Below, in pieces: positions 30,815-41,626 of a DNA stretch of 64,000 bases (positions are counted from its first letter, which is position 1; every line of letters starts with the position of its first letter). The notes under the pieces were generated by a model. The model searched no databases. It was not told where the DNA came from and worked only from the letters and a program-made list of their open reading frames with translations. This DNA is from Entoloma clypeatum (lineage: Eukaryota > Basidiomycota > Agaricomycetes > Agaricales > Entolomataceae). Location of the stretch: contig OY751489.1 of assembly GCA_963565915.1 (NCBI GenBank), positions 3,844,001-3,908,000 on the forward strand, in the 5' to 3' direction. A program made the position numbers and the translations under genes.

Positions 30815-32422
30815 CAGTGCCTCACAAAACTGATTCAATGTTTGCTACTTTGTGAATACCTTCAAAATAACTTTGCAAATAATGCCAATCAAAAGAAGGT
30901 ATTGGTACCTGGTTAAAAGCCCTGCTTCAGGACTCTTGGAATCTGCAATAATTATTTAATTCCCATAAAAGATGATCAATGTATGATCAAATTACTCCAG
31001 GGACTCATTGAATCAGTTTTGTGAGTATGTACAATAAATACAGTATTTTATACTTTAGTACTTGGTATTACCCCCCTTAGCTTTGATTACTGCCTCTACC
31101 CTTCTTGGCATACTTTCTATCAGGTTTTGACACACTTCTGGCTCTATATTATTCCACACCTCTGCTGCTCTGTCCCAAATCTCCCAGACTCCCTTGGGTG
31201 GTGTTGGATATTCATTCAACTTCCTTTTAATATGAACCCAGAGGTGTTCAATAGGATTGAGGTCTGGGGACTGTGCAGGCCAATCCAGCAGAGCAATATT
31301 CTTGCTGTCCATCCATTTTTTGGCCTTCTTGGAGGTGTGCTTGGGGTCATTGTCCTGCTGAAAAATGATCTCCTCTTCAGAGATTCCACTCTCCTCCATG
31401 CTGGGCAGCAAATTGTCCTCCAAAATGGACACATACTGATCAGCATCCATCCTCCCCTCAACCTCTGCAAGTCTCCCCACACCTTCCCAACCCATACAAC
31501 CCCAAACCATAATATTTCCTCCCCCAAACTTGACTGCCCTGAACCTCTCTTTCAATAAGCCCCTCACCCTTCTTTTTTTCCTTGCCATCTGACCCAAACC
31601 TGTTGATTTTGGTCTCATCTGACCAAATGACCCTCTTCCAGTCCTCCACTGTCCATTCCCTGTGCTTCATAGCAAATGCCAACCACCTCTTCTGATGTAT
31701 GGCCTTTAAGAAAGGTCTTTTCTTCTTTGTTACAGCCTTGAATTCATGTTTTCTGAGAACCCTTCTCACAGTTTCTGGGGAGACAGGATTGGAGATGACA
31801 GTGTTGATGTGTTTGGTAGCCTGCACAGCATTGGAGGCTCTCCCTGAGGTGATTTGTGAAAGTATGTTTTGTATGTTGGTGGAAGAAAGCTTGGATGGAT
31901 GACCACCAGAAGAGAGATTGCGATGAGAAAGAAGATTCTGAAGCACTCTGGAGACAGTTGGTTGGCTGACACCCAGGTTAGAGGCAATATGACAAGTGGA
32001 GTGACCATTGGAGGCCAGAGAAAGAATGTTTTCCTTGTGGGAAGAGGAGATAGGGCACATGATTAATTATGGAGACTGTTGAGGTTGGATTCTTCTTATA
32101 CAACTTTCCTTGACAACCCATCAGGGTTCTATTCAAGTTCCATCAGTAAGTCATGACAACTGGTTACCATACAACCAGTGAAGCATTTGATTCTGATAAT
32201 TGCCATAGGTACTCACAAAACTGATTCAATGAGTTGCTGATTTAATTTAATCATATCTCCATGGATTCTGATCTAAATCATATGATTCCTTTATATTCTG
32301 AAAGCCCTGAAGTAGGGCTTTCAATTATATACCAAAGGTCTAATTCAATTGGTATTCTTTGCAGAGTTATCTTGAAGGTATTCAAAAAGCAACAAACATT
32401 GAATCAGTTTTGTGAGGCACTG
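30815..32422 (-). mobile_element. Tc1/mariner element, copy 2 (uninterrupted)
   Basis: 1608 bp flanked by TA (30813-30814 and 32423-32424), with ends CAGTGCCTCACAAAACTG / inverse. Its left 220 bp and right 220 bp are imperfect inverted copies. Within each end, CTCACAAAACTGATTCAATG occurs twice in opposite orientation (30821-30840 and 31006-31025; 32212-32231 and 32398-32417). It is the intact reference for the LINE insertion site in copy 1. Confidence 0.95.
31055..32060 (-). pseudogene. Tc1/mariner transposase, frameshifted (copy 2)
   Basis: The translation is indistinguishable from copy 1: HTH region, WSDETK, QQDNDPKHTS and PDLNPIEHLW (DD34E), with the same +1 shift in an A7 run (T7 on the plus strand near 31,570). 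Start MCPISSSHKEN at 32060. Because both copies share the lesion, the parent already carried it or the run is read through by slippage. Confidence 0.92.
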
Positions 32423-33781
32423 TATGAACCAAGCCCTGCTATGTGCCTGCTTTTACCAGGAACCCCCCGATGTAACCGACAATGATGAGGTTCTCAAGTG
32501 TCTCAAAACCATCCCCTGTCCTGGGCAGGGGAGTCTCAGGAGGTGCTGTCATTTCTGGGCTGCTGGGGGCCAGAAACCCTTCCAGTCCGTCGAGGTCCAT
32601 CATGAGAAGCAGCTGGTGAAACTTCCAGCTTGGTGTCTTGTGTTCTGGGAGCCTATGGCATTTTATTGGAAGGATGTCCGCTGGTGGTACAAGGCAGTCA
32701 AGATGCTCAAAGAGGCTGGTGACCAAACCACACTTGATTTCATCGTGACTATCCCATGGCATTCCACTTGTCCAGTTCATGGCTTCGAAACCTATGACCT
32801 CGCCTGATTCACAACCAAGGCCTGGCTCTTGGACAATCATATCGGCATGCTAGCCTGGCTGATCAACCGGGATGTCTTGGACTTGGGATTTGAATTCCTA
32901 GCACCTGCATTTCCAATCAGATTGCTTCGCGAATACCGGCGGTGTCAATCCGACAAGCCTCTCCAGACTAAATATCCATTCCTTGACAATTCAATTATTC
33001 CATTCTATGTACAAAAGATCCAGCAGAGACATGTTTTTGTCTACCCTTTTTTGCAATACTACAGGCCTCCCCTCTGCCCCTGGAGGTTTCTACTTGCGGT
33101 GCTGTTTCCATCTTGCGCTCAGATCCAAAGGATCAGCACCGGCATGCCATGGTTCAACTGGGAGGGGGCAAGGACATCCTCAATTGATACTTGGAGCTCA
33201 AACTGGGATACCTCCGCACAAATACCGCTGTCCAGGAGCCCAATGCTCGGGGTCAAAGAAATCAGGAGCTGTTCTGGATTTGGAAATACTTGGACTGAAC
33301 TTCACTGATGAATGGACTGTCCTTCATGAATGTGAGCCATTTTCGGCTCAGTGCTGCTTTCCACTCAATTTCCTCCAGTATATAGGGTAAATTGGCTCAG
33401 AGCAAAGTCCCAGCGCGATTGCTGGCATGAAGAGCTGGTGGTCACCAAACATGAAATGGTTTGGATGGTCCTCTGGTTTCAACACTGTGCTCTGGAATGG
33501 TGGAATAGAGCTATGGCACAAATTGGCCTTGTCTCATATGAGGGCCTGGCTGCTTATGCCTTTCGACAGGCTGGAAACTGGGAAAGATTGAAAATGGTGG
33601 CCTTGGATTCATTCCAGAGGCTCAATCCAGATATCACAAAAGTATTTGGTTTTGAACATATTCATGTATAGAATGAGTGTAAATGATTGTTTCCTGATCT
33701 GGATTGACGACATTTAGCCATCCTGAAACCAAAGTCCACCATGTGCTAGATTGTTCCTCATCTCTGACAAGGAGCACTCAG

Positions 33782-34280
33782 TAGTGTTTGAAAGTCCAGT
33801 CCAGTCCGGTTTTTTGCCCAAAAAATTAAGAACCTAGAACCAAGACTGGTTGAGTGGTTTCTCCAAAATACTGAAACCAGGACTGGTCTGGTCAAAGACT
33901 GGTGAATCAGTCTTTCCTTTCTCAAAAAAGTAAACCAGGACTGGTTCGAACTGGTTTAAACTGATTATTATCCAATTTATTAAAACTGTTTCAAAGTATC
34001 ATTTATAACACATTTCAAAACATTTTATAGAAGCTTTGATGAACAAAATCTATGTGAACCTATATGAACCTGTGTGAACCTATGACCAGTTTATATTTTT
34101 TGAGTCTCAAATCAAGACTGGTGTTGAACCAGTCTTCTTTTTTTCCAAAATTTGAAGAACCTGAGACTGGTCAATCCTCAAAAATCTGAAACTTGAGACT
34201 GCAGTCCAGTCTCTCACCAGTCTTTACCAGTCTGGTTCTGGTCCAGTTCTAGGTCTTTGAGACTGGACTTCAAAACACTA
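33782..34280. mobile_element. hAT-type MITE, copy 3 (499 bp)
   Basis: Ends TAGTGTTTGAAAGTCCAGTC... and ...GACTGGACTTCAAAACACTA, with an exact 8-bp target duplication GCACTCAG at 33774-33781 and 34281-34288. The interior is rich in ACTGGTT/AACCAGT motifs in both orientations. No ORF. Confidence 0.95.
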
Positions 34281-34288
34281 GCACTCAG

Positions 34289-35190
34289 CATGCCTTTGCC
34301 CTGGTTTTGGAAACTACAACACTGCTGGTCCAGAGTGCTCAAGATAAGACCTGGGTGTATCTACACCGATTGCAAGCAGGCTCCGACAGCAGTGAAGTTG
34401 CCCCCTGTTGGGCCCAGGGCATGCCCGCATGCTGCTATCACTATTACCATTTTTGGCCATCTTGATTTCCGACAGCCCAATGTGTTTTTTGATAGGTCCA
34501 GTCGCCTATATTTTCCCCCCGTCAGACCTGTTTCAGAGTCCCGAACACTTTCCGAAGTCATCATGCCCTTCCTGGAACTCTTGTGTGGTTATCCAGTGAC
34601 GAGTGCCATGGTATTATCTATATGACATGATGAGGGACAAGAGAGCTTGATTGAGGATCATCCAAAGAGGCTCTCCATCAACCTAGTCAGTAGGTGGAAT
34701 ATATTGAATTCTGTGGTTACAGGTCAGGCATGATACATGGTGAGTGCTACTTACAGATGGTGATATATTGAGACCCTCAATATATCCTGGCCTCCCAACA
34801 TGTGGTGCTAGGACTAGGCCCTCAATTGGGAGTTGGCATGTAGCATTCCCTTTTTAATTTGTCAGCATAGTTATTTATATTCCTTCCCAATCTCGATCCC
34901 ATCCTCTGAGTCATTCTTGTAGGACTCATGTTATTCCGAACATATGAGATCATAAAATATATTATAATTATTTCTGCATAGTAATGGGTGTGGGGGGGGG
35001 TACAGAAAAGCTGGGGGTCTCCATATGCCCTGCTGCGTCTCCCATCCTGTGTCCCGTTGCATCTCTCATCCTGTCCCGTTGATCCCGTCCCGCCGCATCT
35101 CTTGTTAGTCCAGCCCCTTGATCCCCTGTCACTCATCTTGTTCCATCCGTCTCGCCTTGTCTCGGCCTCGCTTTCATGTCCCCAGGTGGT
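34289..35190. other. Intergenic stretch with a dispersed repeat copy
   Basis: Contains one copy (about 34,400-34,570) of a dispersed repeat recognised by TTTTTGGCCATCTTGATTTCC-like and CCTATATTTTCCCCCCGTC-like blocks. Near 34,762-34,787 is a short perfect inverted repeat (GATATATTGAG/CTCAATATATC). No gene seen. Confidence 0.5.
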
Positions 35191-35194
35191 TGAC

Positions 35195-35665
35195 AGGGCC
35201 GCTGGGCATGAAGGACGGGTGTTGGGCATGTTGGGAGCGAGGGACGGCAGTTGGGCGTGAGGGACAGGCATTGTGCATGAGGGACGCCGTTGGGTGTTAG
35301 GGACGGGTGTTGTGCGTTAAGGACGGGCACTGGGCATGAGGGATGGGCGTTGGGCACGTTGGGAGCAAGGGACGGTAGTTGGGCATGAGGGATGGCCATT
35401 GTGCATGAGGGATGCCGTTGTGCATTAGGGACAGCCATTGTGCATGAGGGACGCCGTTGGGCGTTAGGGACGGGCCGTTGGGCACGAGAGGTGGCCATGG
35501 GAACAGCTGTTGGGCACGAGAGGCGGCCGTTGGGCACGAGAGGTGGCCATGGGAATGGCTGTTGGGCACAAGAGGCGGCCATGGGGACGGCTGTTGGGCA
35601 CGTTGGGGGACGGCTGTTGGGCACGTTGGGGGACGGCAGTTGGGCGTGAGAGGCGACGAGTGGAG
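35195..35665. repeat. GC-rich degenerate minisatellite
   Basis: Tandem 20-24-bp units of the type GTTGGGCACGAGGGACGGC with many variants. Because the unit length is near a multiple of three, several frames on both strands are open for 80-200 codons (Pro/Ala/Gln repeats). These are treated as repeat artefacts, not genes. Confidence 0.75.
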
Positions 35666-35699
35666 GCTGGTGGGTCTTCCTGTCGGTCTCGCCCTGTCC

Positions 35700-36895
35700 A
35701 CCATCACATGACACCGGTAAAGTGTGTGGCAAAAAAACATATTTGACTCGTGCTACATGCTCTGCTCAACGGTTCTCTTAGATACAATGGGAATGTACTT
35801 GGTAAATGGTATTGTTTTGAATAAGGCACCCCCGAAGCTGTACATCCAAGAAATGAAAAGGTCAGATGAAGGTGCAAGAAACAGCCCGAATCTCAACTTA
35901 TAATCAAACTTGCCATATCTACTATGGTCGTCATTATCATTCCTCAATCTTGATGTTTTTTGCTGCATTGTATTCTTACTTGAATGTATCTTGAAGTGTA
36001 AAAATCTTGCAAATATATATATATACCCCAATCTGTATGACGAGCTGAGCTCTGATGCATATAAAATGGAATATGTTTTCATTTATGTTTTTTTGGGAAG
36101 TTTTGTTAATAAGGCTGTCAGGATGGACAGTACAGGGAACTTGAGGGAAGAACTGTTCTAGCTATAGATCCTGTGAGTTGACAAGAACCAGCCAGAAATA
36201 TGTCTTTCTTTTTTATGTCTTTTGCAGAGAAACATATTATAGAGTGGTGCTGCGCAGGCAGCAGGCTGCGCACCCATCAACCACAACAAAAATAGATGCC
36301 AAGAAATCCCTTGATGGGACCAAGATTATAATCTTGCACCACCAGGGCGTGAGAAGCAACTGTCAAGATGACAGTGTGTGATGAAGCTAGAGCTGATATA
36401 TCAGAGGCCATGATATATTGGACCTATAATGACAACTCATGATGTATCATGCTTGAGCTGTAGTTACAATTGTTTGATATATCAATACTACATCTAGGGC
36501 TCTCTCCATGCATTTTGTTCAGGTTCATTGTGCCCATAAGGGTGTTTACTCCATTGCCCTGCCTTTTGGGTGCATGCTGATTTAACCTCCGACAGATATG
36601 GGTTTGGTTCGATGAATCCCAATCGTAACCCAACCCCAACAGTGGCAGTGTTTCCACCCCATCGGGACTGGGGGGCACTCACATCCCTGCTGGCGAAATT
36701 GCCGGTTTTGGCCAGCTTGATTTCCAAAATTCATGTTCAGTGGATTTGAAGTGCTAAAGATGTTAAAAAGGCATCATAGTATATCTTGATATATGGCACT
36801 GTTGGACGTATGCTTGGTGTGGAATTAGATACATAAAAACTATCTTATATAACCTCAGTTGTGCAATAGCAAACTGAGCTGCGATGGGGCCATAG
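35700..36895. other. Gene-poor stretch left of the palindrome
   Basis: AT-rich sequence with no supported gene. A further diverged copy of the dispersed GGCCATCTTGATTTCC-type repeat (here GGCCAGCTTGATTTCC) lies at about 36,590-36,735. Confidence 0.4.
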
Positions 36896-37712
36896 ATAGC
36901 AACCATTATGAATGTAGATCATATTAGACAAAAGATTGTGGCCTTTCGCTATTTAAAAAGCCCCATACATGAATATGAATATAGAATAAAAATACTTGCT
37001 ATCTTCGGGCATCAGACTTGCAACTGCAACGGGTCGAGTATCAAATTCCATCCCGATGGTAACCAGATACCAACCACAGCGGTGTTGCCACCCCGTCGGG
37101 CCCGGGACGCTCCTACATCCCTGTTATCAATATTGGCATTTTTGGCCATCTTGATTTCCAAATTCCCTCCACTTTTTTGTATAGTTCCGGTTGCCCCTAT
37201 TTCCCCCCGTCTGGCCCATGTTGGAGTTCCCAACGTGCCTGTTATACTGTCACCTAGATACATAGATACCTACTCTTATACATAGTATAATATACTATTA
37301 CCAAATCCAACCAATCCCCTGAGGTATAGGTGATTAATATGGCTAAAAAAGCGGTCAGGGATGGAGGAGTGAGGAGGAGCACATACCTCTTCTTGAGATA
37401 CTGGCCTCCCCAGCCAAGATGTTACATGTAGATTGGTTACAGAGTATATATGTGTGTGGGGAAAGGTACATGGGCATACCAGCATGGGTAGAACAAGGTG
37501 AAAAGAGTGAAGATGTATGTACTTACCTTGGGTGCAGATCATCATCTTGACCCCTCAATATGGTCAGGGCACCTATTTAGGCCTATTTTATAGTATAAAT
37601 AGGTCTCCAAGCATTGGTAGTACAAGGTGTGCAATGGCTAGATTAGGTAGAAAAGTGTATAGAATAAGATATACATCAAAAATACATATTCCTCAGCTAG
37701 CATTAGTATCTT

Positions 37713-37961
37713 TGTTGAAACTTTTCCATCACGTAGATTAGATTAGATTAGATTATATCACATGACCTTAGACATCTTCAATTACATACTTATTTGGTTG
37801 GTACAAACAGTAGTACGGTATATAAGACCAGGAAACTGTCAATATCAACAAGTTGTCTCTTGACTCTTAACCAGCTCCATCGCTCTTACCAGCCTCAACC
37901 GCTCTCACCAGCCTCACTCTTTCCAATCCGAGTAAGTGACTAGAATGGTTAAGTAGAGTAC
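37713..37961 (+). repeat. 5' LTR of copia-2 copy A, first part
   Basis: Starts TGTTGAAAC, with a short AGATT microsatellite and a TATA-like GGTATATAAG. It is interrupted after AGAGTAC by gypsy-A and continues at 49070-49129 to the end CTTCAACA. Against the 3' LTR there are six base differences, all transitions, five of them at CpG sites. Confidence 0.95.
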
Positions 37962-38363
37962 TGTTACGGACTCTATGGTATGAGGACCACGTCATATCTT
38001 TTACTTATCGGCCCGACTCGGCGCCCTCTTACGAACTTACTATGTCTAATATCTACTTTCGCAACCTTTGGTTCCCAGTCTGACTCATTTACATTACTTC
38101 GTCATCCCCTTTAGTATACTTCGCTCCCATGCTGACTCGCTTTCTGCAGTCAGCTTACTCACTGTACATAGCCTTCCACAGTCACCTTACTCATGCGCAC
38201 TGCCTTCCGCAGTACTGACTCATCCACTACCGCCTATAGTCAGTACCTATATAAACCTCTTGTACTGTAGTAGATTCCTTAGATTTAGCAATCACATTGC
38301 TCTTCGCCTTTCCACTTCCTGCATACTCTGCCCAAACCTTGGAACGGTTTGTTAAGCATAACA
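37962..38363 (+). repeat. 5' LTR of gypsy-A
   Basis: TGTTACGGACTC...GCATAACA. TATA box TATATAAA at 38248; predicted RNA start AGATTTAGCAA at 38281-38291, 33 nt downstream. Compared with the 3' LTR, most differences are C/T or G/A at CpG sites. Confidence 0.92.
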
Positions 38364-38365
38364 AG

Positions 38366-38376
38366 TTGCTAAATCT
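38366..38376 (+). promoter_or_regulatory. Predicted self-priming site of gypsy-A
   Basis: TTGCTAAATCT, two bases after the 5' LTR, is the exact 11-nt reverse complement of AGATTTAGCAA at 38281-38291, the predicted first bases of the transcript. Tf1 of fission yeast is known to prime in this way with 11 nt. The same pair occurs in gypsy-B (41088-41098 / 41174-41184) and gypsy-2 (13650-13660 / 13565-13575). Confidence 0.75.
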
Positions 38377-38399
38377 CGTTAGGTTCGCCCAGAGCGAAG

Positions 38400-38831
38400 A
38401 GAGCAACTACCAGACGAGTCAAGACGTCGCGCTTCCTTGAAGACTTCACCAGTAACCCATTCAGCACGCCAGAAGCCCGACAGGAGGAGCTAAGTCCTCA
38501 AGACAGTATCGATTTTACGCTTATCCAGCAGTACATTGAATCGGAGATCCATCGCATCCTACAGCAGGTGCTTGATGAAGAACTAGACAACGACAAGCAT
38601 CGCCCCCACAGCGAGATAGAAGAGAGCATCCATCTTGCTCGGCAACACCAGATCGCGTGTTACAACGCCCGACAGAATGAACTCGAAAGCTTTCGCATTC
38701 AAGAAGGACCTCAGACAGGTCGGATCACAGAGATCAGAGAGTTTATTGGTGTCCAGACAACCGTTATCAGAAGATTGATTAGGACGCTCACATCGAGACG
38801 TCCCAGAACCACATCATCACGTCTTACTTGA
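38400..38831 (+). other. ATG-less leader frame (ORF0) of gypsy-A
   Basis: Open from the LTR end to a TGA at 38829-38831. It encodes FLEDFTSNPF, ESEIHRILQQVLDEELD and ARQNELESFRIQEGPQ. Homologous open frames are in gypsy-B and gypsy-2. No ATG is in frame, and overlap with the gag start is slight here. Confidence 0.4.
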
Positions 38832-40021
38832 AGCAACAGATCTACGCCCACTTCACCACCGAAGAACAACAGACCGAGTACAACCGTTGGGCACAAAACG
38901 AGAGACTTGACCCCTTCTCGCGACCAACAGACACGCAGGAACAGAGATTCCTTAGAGTTTTACAGAGGAAATACTCTGAACGTTTTGCCACCGCTTCCGC
39001 CGACGAGTCCCCTGACAAATTTACTTTTGACTCCGCGCAGTCAGATATCAAACAGATGCCTAGAACAGGGACTCATTTTCAATCCTTACCTGTATCCCAA
39101 ACCCCATCTTCATCCCAACAACCCGACTCCTCTCCTCCTCTGCAGACTCTAAACATGGCAGAAGTTCCGGCTGTACAAACAATGGATACATCCAAGATCA
39201 TCAAGGATCCTGGGATGTTCAAGGACAGATACACCTTTGACGAGTGGTGGAAGGCCACCAAACTATACATCAGGTTCCAAAAGAGCCTCACAGATGATCA
39301 GAAGATTCTTGCGGTGCTATCCCGCATGATGGAAGGGTCCGGCAGACACTGGGCCAGCAACAAGTTAGATGCTCTTGCTGTTGACAACGAGAACATCACC
39401 TGGCTAGGTTTTTCCGATGATATCGCCACACGATTCTCCATCGCCAACAAGTCGGTCGCTGCCAAAGCGAGACTCGAAGTCCTGAAACAAGAGAAACGCA
39501 CCGTTGATGAATTCTTGGACAAATTTGAAGAACTCTTGAAACTATCAAACCTTGGCGAAGAAACTGGGAAATACATCCTAGAGAAAAACGTCAACCGCAG
39601 AATCTCTGAACAAGTGGCTAGCAATGGCAAGACATACACCGATTACGCAAAGGAGATCCGAAACAAGGGACGACAGATGGAAGGACACGCACTGGTCATC
39701 CGAGGTGGCGGCGACATGCGCACCGGATCGGGTACCACTTATGGTGATCAGGGCAAGGCCATGGAGATTGACAAAGCAGGAGTAGCCCATTGCTACAACT
39801 GTCAACGCTTCAGTCATCTGGCTAAAGACTGTAGCGCTCCAAAGAAGAAAGATGGTCGCAAGGGTTTCAACTGTGACCAAGAAGGCCATATTGCGCGCAA
39901 CTGCCGCAAGCCGAAGAAGAACTCCGGAAGGGTCAGGAAGGTGTCCGAGGAAGATGCCGAGAATGATGAAACCACAATCTTAGAGGCCGATGAGAAGGAT
40001 TTTCCCGAAGGGTCCGATTAA
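38817..40021 (+). CDS. gag: Gypsy-A Gag
   Basis: About 400 residues, homologous throughout to gypsy-B Gag. The ATG used in gypsy-B is ACG here (38817), so initiation is uncertain; the next in-frame ATG is internal. It contains the gag domain (TFDEWWKATKLYIRFQKSL, ASNKLDAL, FLDKFEELLKLSNLG) and two zinc knuckles. The second knuckle has lost its first Cys (GFNCDQEGHIARNC in place of CFNC). The ending EADEKDFPEGSD precedes the pol frame, which is -1. Confidence 0.85.
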
Positions 40022-40050
40022 ACGACGCTAAGTCGCGACCCTTATCTATT

Positions 40051-40801
40051 AAACGGACTTGCTTGCCTTGTATGACTGCAGACAATAAAACCTATGTCAT
40101 CCCTGCCAAGCGAGCCGCTGCGTCGACTAAGATTGTGAAGGGAGATAAACCTCCAAAAAGACGAGAAATCAGGCTGTTAGCTCAGCTCAGGACACGACGA
40201 GGACCAAAGGTTATCCGACCTGAGGTTGACAGCGGATGTGAACGCACATGCATCCATCCCAGAATAGTACGCGAACAGAACCTCCCCACGTGAGGAATAC
40301 CGCCCATAGCAATTCTAAATGCAGATGGATCACCAAATCGACAACAGAAAGCGAGCCAACTTGCCAAAGTCAAACTGGATTTGGGAGCACATCAGGAAAC
40401 CATGGAAGCAATGGTACTGGACATTGGGAGAACGGACATGCTCTTGGGACATGACTGGTTGGTACACCACAACCCCACAATCAATTGGACAACCGGCGCG
40501 GTAACATTTAACCGGTGCCCAACAACATGTCGAACCAAACACTCGGATTTCAGGATTAACCTTAATGGTTGCAAACACCAGGTTCGCATGGTTGAGGTGC
40601 GCGACAAAGATGCACCCAAAAAGTCGGATCAGAAATGGAAGCCTGGAGACCCTATATTGGAAGCTGTCACTCCCACACCACCTCCCACAACCAAACGACC
40701 CTCATATGTTGATCGGTTTACTCACCTCTTCGAGAAGGAGAACTTTGATAAGATCCCGAAGGAGAGGCAATGGGACCATGGTATTGAACTTACACCGGAT
40801 G
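40051..40801 (+). pseudogene. pol: Gypsy-A protease/linker, split by gypsy-B
   Basis: Protease region with [11 protein letters not shown], a stop at NLPT-TGA-GIPP (40288-40293), then [18 protein letters not shown] and the linker up to ELTPD, where gypsy-B is inserted (duplication GGATG). The remainder resumes at 47,369. Confidence 0.9.
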
Positions 40802-41171
40802 TGTTACGGACTAACGACTACGGACATATACGCTTACTTTTTCACTTTTACTCATCGGCCCCCGCTTACACATATCGTATTATACTTTATTTCCTTTAGT
40901 ATACTTCGCTCCCGTGCTGACTCGCTTTCCGCAGCTGTCTGACTCATTCCGCAGTCAGCTTACTCATTAGTGCATAGCCTTCTGCAGTCGCCTTACTCAT
41001 GCGCACTGCCTTCCGCAGTTACTGACTCATTCGCTACCGCTCATAGTCAGTACTATATAAACCTCATGTACCATAGCTACATTCCTTAGATTTAGCAATC
41101 ACATTGCTCTTCGCCTTTCCATCTTCCTGCATACTCTGCCCAAACCTTGGAACGGTTTGTTACGCATAACA
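40802..41171 (+). repeat. 5' LTR of gypsy-B
   Basis: TGTTACGGACTAACG...GCATAACA, with TATATAAA at 41054 and predicted RNA start AGATTTAGCAA at 41088-41098. Related to the gypsy-A LTR in its second half but different in its first 100 bp. Confidence 0.95.
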
Positions 41172-41173
41172 AG

Positions 41174-41184
41174 TTGCTAAATCT
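41174..41184 (+). promoter_or_regulatory. Predicted self-priming site of gypsy-B
   Basis: TTGCTAAATCT, two bases after the LTR, is complementary over 11 nt to the predicted RNA 5' end at 41088-41098. Confidence 0.75.
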
Positions 41185-41189
41185 CGTTA

Positions 41190-41626
41190 GGTTCGCCCAG
41201 AGCGAAGAGAGCAACTACCAGACGAGTCAAGACGTCGCGCTTCTTTGAAAACTTCACCAGTAACCCATTCGCCTCACCAGAAGCCCAACAGGAGGAGCTA
41301 AGTCCTCGAGACAGTATCGATTTTACACTCATCCAGCAGTACATCGAATCGGAGATCCGTCGCATCCTACAGCAGGTGCTTGACGAAGAACTAGACAACG
41401 ACGAGCATCGCCCCCACGGCGAGATAGCAGAGAGCATCCATCTTGCTCGACAACACCAGATCGCGCGCTACAACGCCCGACAGAACGAACTTGAAAGCTT
41501 TCGCGTTCAAGAAGGACCTCAGACAGGTCGGATCACAGAGATCAGAGAGTTTATTGGTGTCCAGACAACCGTTATCAGAAGATTGATTAGGACGCTCACA
41601 TCGAGACGTCCCAGAGCCGCATCACC
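41190..41626 (+). other. ATG-less leader frame (ORF0) of gypsy-B
   Basis: One frame is open from the primer site through and beyond the gag start (to 41960). It encodes FFENFTSNPFASPEAQQEE, EIRRILQQVLDEELD and EIREFIGVQTTVIRRL. No ATG occurs in any frame of the leader before the gag ATG at 41627. The frame is shared with gypsy-A and gypsy-2. Confidence 0.4.

Larger units (their letters stand above)
30162..33671 (+). pseudogene. Gene relic split by Tc1 copy 2, KDZ-like C-terminal segment
   Basis: Before the insertion (30,162-30,812) is a Ser/Pro-rich frame with repeated W-x-D/T-F-x-S-P units (YWQTFDSPSP, DWQDFESPMS, NWKDFGSIPP). Removing Tc1 copy 2 joins it at ...CQHCHQAY|EPSPAM. Further on, 32,412-33,308 reads as one frame with a TGA at 32805-32807 (YDLA-stop-FTTKAW) and includes WLLDNHIGMLAWLINRDVL, vaguely like the start of Ulp1-type cysteine proteases. 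The last segment (33,351-33,671: RAKSQRDCWHEELVVTKHEM, WWNRAMAQ, YAFRQAGNW) resembles the C-terminal region of fungal KDZ-associated proteins. It may be two relics side by side. Confidence 0.4.

Noticed and set aside
35133..35740. Long open frames of up to 199 codons on both strands
   Set aside because: They coincide with the minisatellite, are open in several frames and are made of low-complexity Pro/Ala/Gln repeats.
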